Below are positions 6,888-7,074 of a DNA stretch of 7,074 nt, in pieces. Both the position numbers and the translations under genes were made by a program. Position 1 is the first letter of the stretch; every line of letters begins with the position of its first letter. The DNA lies in NCBI GenBank assembly GCA_019911985.1, contig JAIOJO010000065.1, positions 1 through 7,074 on the forward strand. Direction: 5' to 3'. Under the pieces are notes generated by a model that worked only from the letters and a program-made list of their open reading frames with translations, searched no databases and had not been told where the DNA came from. This stretch comes from Sulfuricellaceae bacterium (GTDB taxonomy: Bacteria; Pseudomonadota; Gammaproteobacteria; Burkholderiales; UBA9220).

Positions 6888-7074
6888 CTAAAACGGCAAT
6901 TTCGCGTTTGGCACGGCAGCCAACAGTAGGGCGCGAAAATCATTTTCAATTCGTTGCAGTGCGGCGTCGGTATCGGCCTCGAAACGTAGAACGATAACCG
7001 GTGTGGTGTTCGATGCGCGCGCCAGGCCGAAACCGTCGGGGTATTCCACGCGCAATCCATCGATGGTGATGATT
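6888..7074 (-). CDS. algC: Phosphomannomutase/phosphoglucomutase, C-terminal end (5' part outside window)
   Basis: Only the last 61 codons lie in the window, ending at the TAG at 6888-6890. Hand translation gives DGLRVEYPDGFGLARASNTTPVIVLRFEADT..., the C-terminal domain of alpha-D-phosphohexomutases. The RASNTTP stretch (residues 19-25 of this fragment) is the phosphate-binding loop that positions the sugar phosphate. The closest family I recognise is AlgC-type PMM/PGM, which interconverts the 6- and 1-phosphates of mannose and glucose for exopolysaccharide and LPS precursors. Phosphoglucosamine mutase (GlmM) is related, but its tail differs. The gene converges on the rubrerythrin gene, with about 153 bases between the two stops. 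The symbol is less certain than the family because the catalytic serine and metal loop lie outside the window. Confidence 0.88.
   Translation of the reverse strand, partial: IITIDGLRVEYPDGFGLARASNTTPVIVLRFEADTDAALQRIENDFRALLLAAVPNAKLPF

Noticed and set aside
6872..6888. GCGGC/GCCGC hairpin at the algC stop as a terminator
   Set aside because: The stem is five base pairs, overlaps the stop codon, and is followed by GATATCTTGC rather than a T run.
6740..7060. Minus-strand frame over the algC end and the gap
   Set aside because: Its upstream half is a shadow of the algC frame, which has clear family motifs. The remaining part has no start codon of its own.

Overview
The window reads as a chromosomal stretch from a gammaproteobacterium. 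GC is moderate (about 55% by eye). The Rnf proteins, class 2 dihydroorotate dehydrogenase and AlgC-type phosphomannomutase all look gammaproteobacterial. The pairing of Rnf with an alanine dehydrogenase of the kind used for ammonia assimilation, and the general feel of the proteins, fit a methanotroph of the order Methylococcales. That placement is inferred from memory of such proteins and was not tested by a search.

Layout. From about 6023 down to position 1, six genes run on the minus strand in transcription order pyrD, ald, rnfA, rnfB, rnfC, rnfD; rnfD is cut by the left edge. pyrD and ald overlap by 7 bases, rnfB and rnfC share an ATGA stop/start, and rnfC and rnfD are 20 bases apart. rnfA is set off from ald by a 78-base gap containing a plausible promoter, so the Rnf genes may be both read into from pyrD-ald and started separately. 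A gap of about 290 bases (6024-6314) separates pyrD from a divergent gene on the plus strand, a short rubrerythrin (6315-6734) with a strong ribosome binding site and a hairpin after its stop. From the right edge the C-terminal end of a phosphomannomutase/phosphoglucomutase (algC-like) runs on the minus strand and converges on the rubrerythrin.

Function. RnfA-D are four of the six subunits of the membrane complex that couples electron flow between NADH and ferredoxin to ion movement across the inner membrane. rnfG and rnfE would be expected just beyond position 1. PyrD also hands electrons to the membrane (quinone), alanine dehydrogenase consumes or makes NADH while fixing or releasing ammonia, and rubrerythrin removes peroxide. 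The window therefore has a redox/nitrogen theme, but a common purpose for the cluster is inference.

I found no tRNA, rRNA, CRISPR array, insertion sequence or phage gene, and nothing I would call a new system. The points worth a second look are modest: the atypical flavin-attachment motif in RnfD, the pyrD-ald-rnf arrangement, a hairpin in the pyrD leader, and the short region between rubrerythrin and algC.
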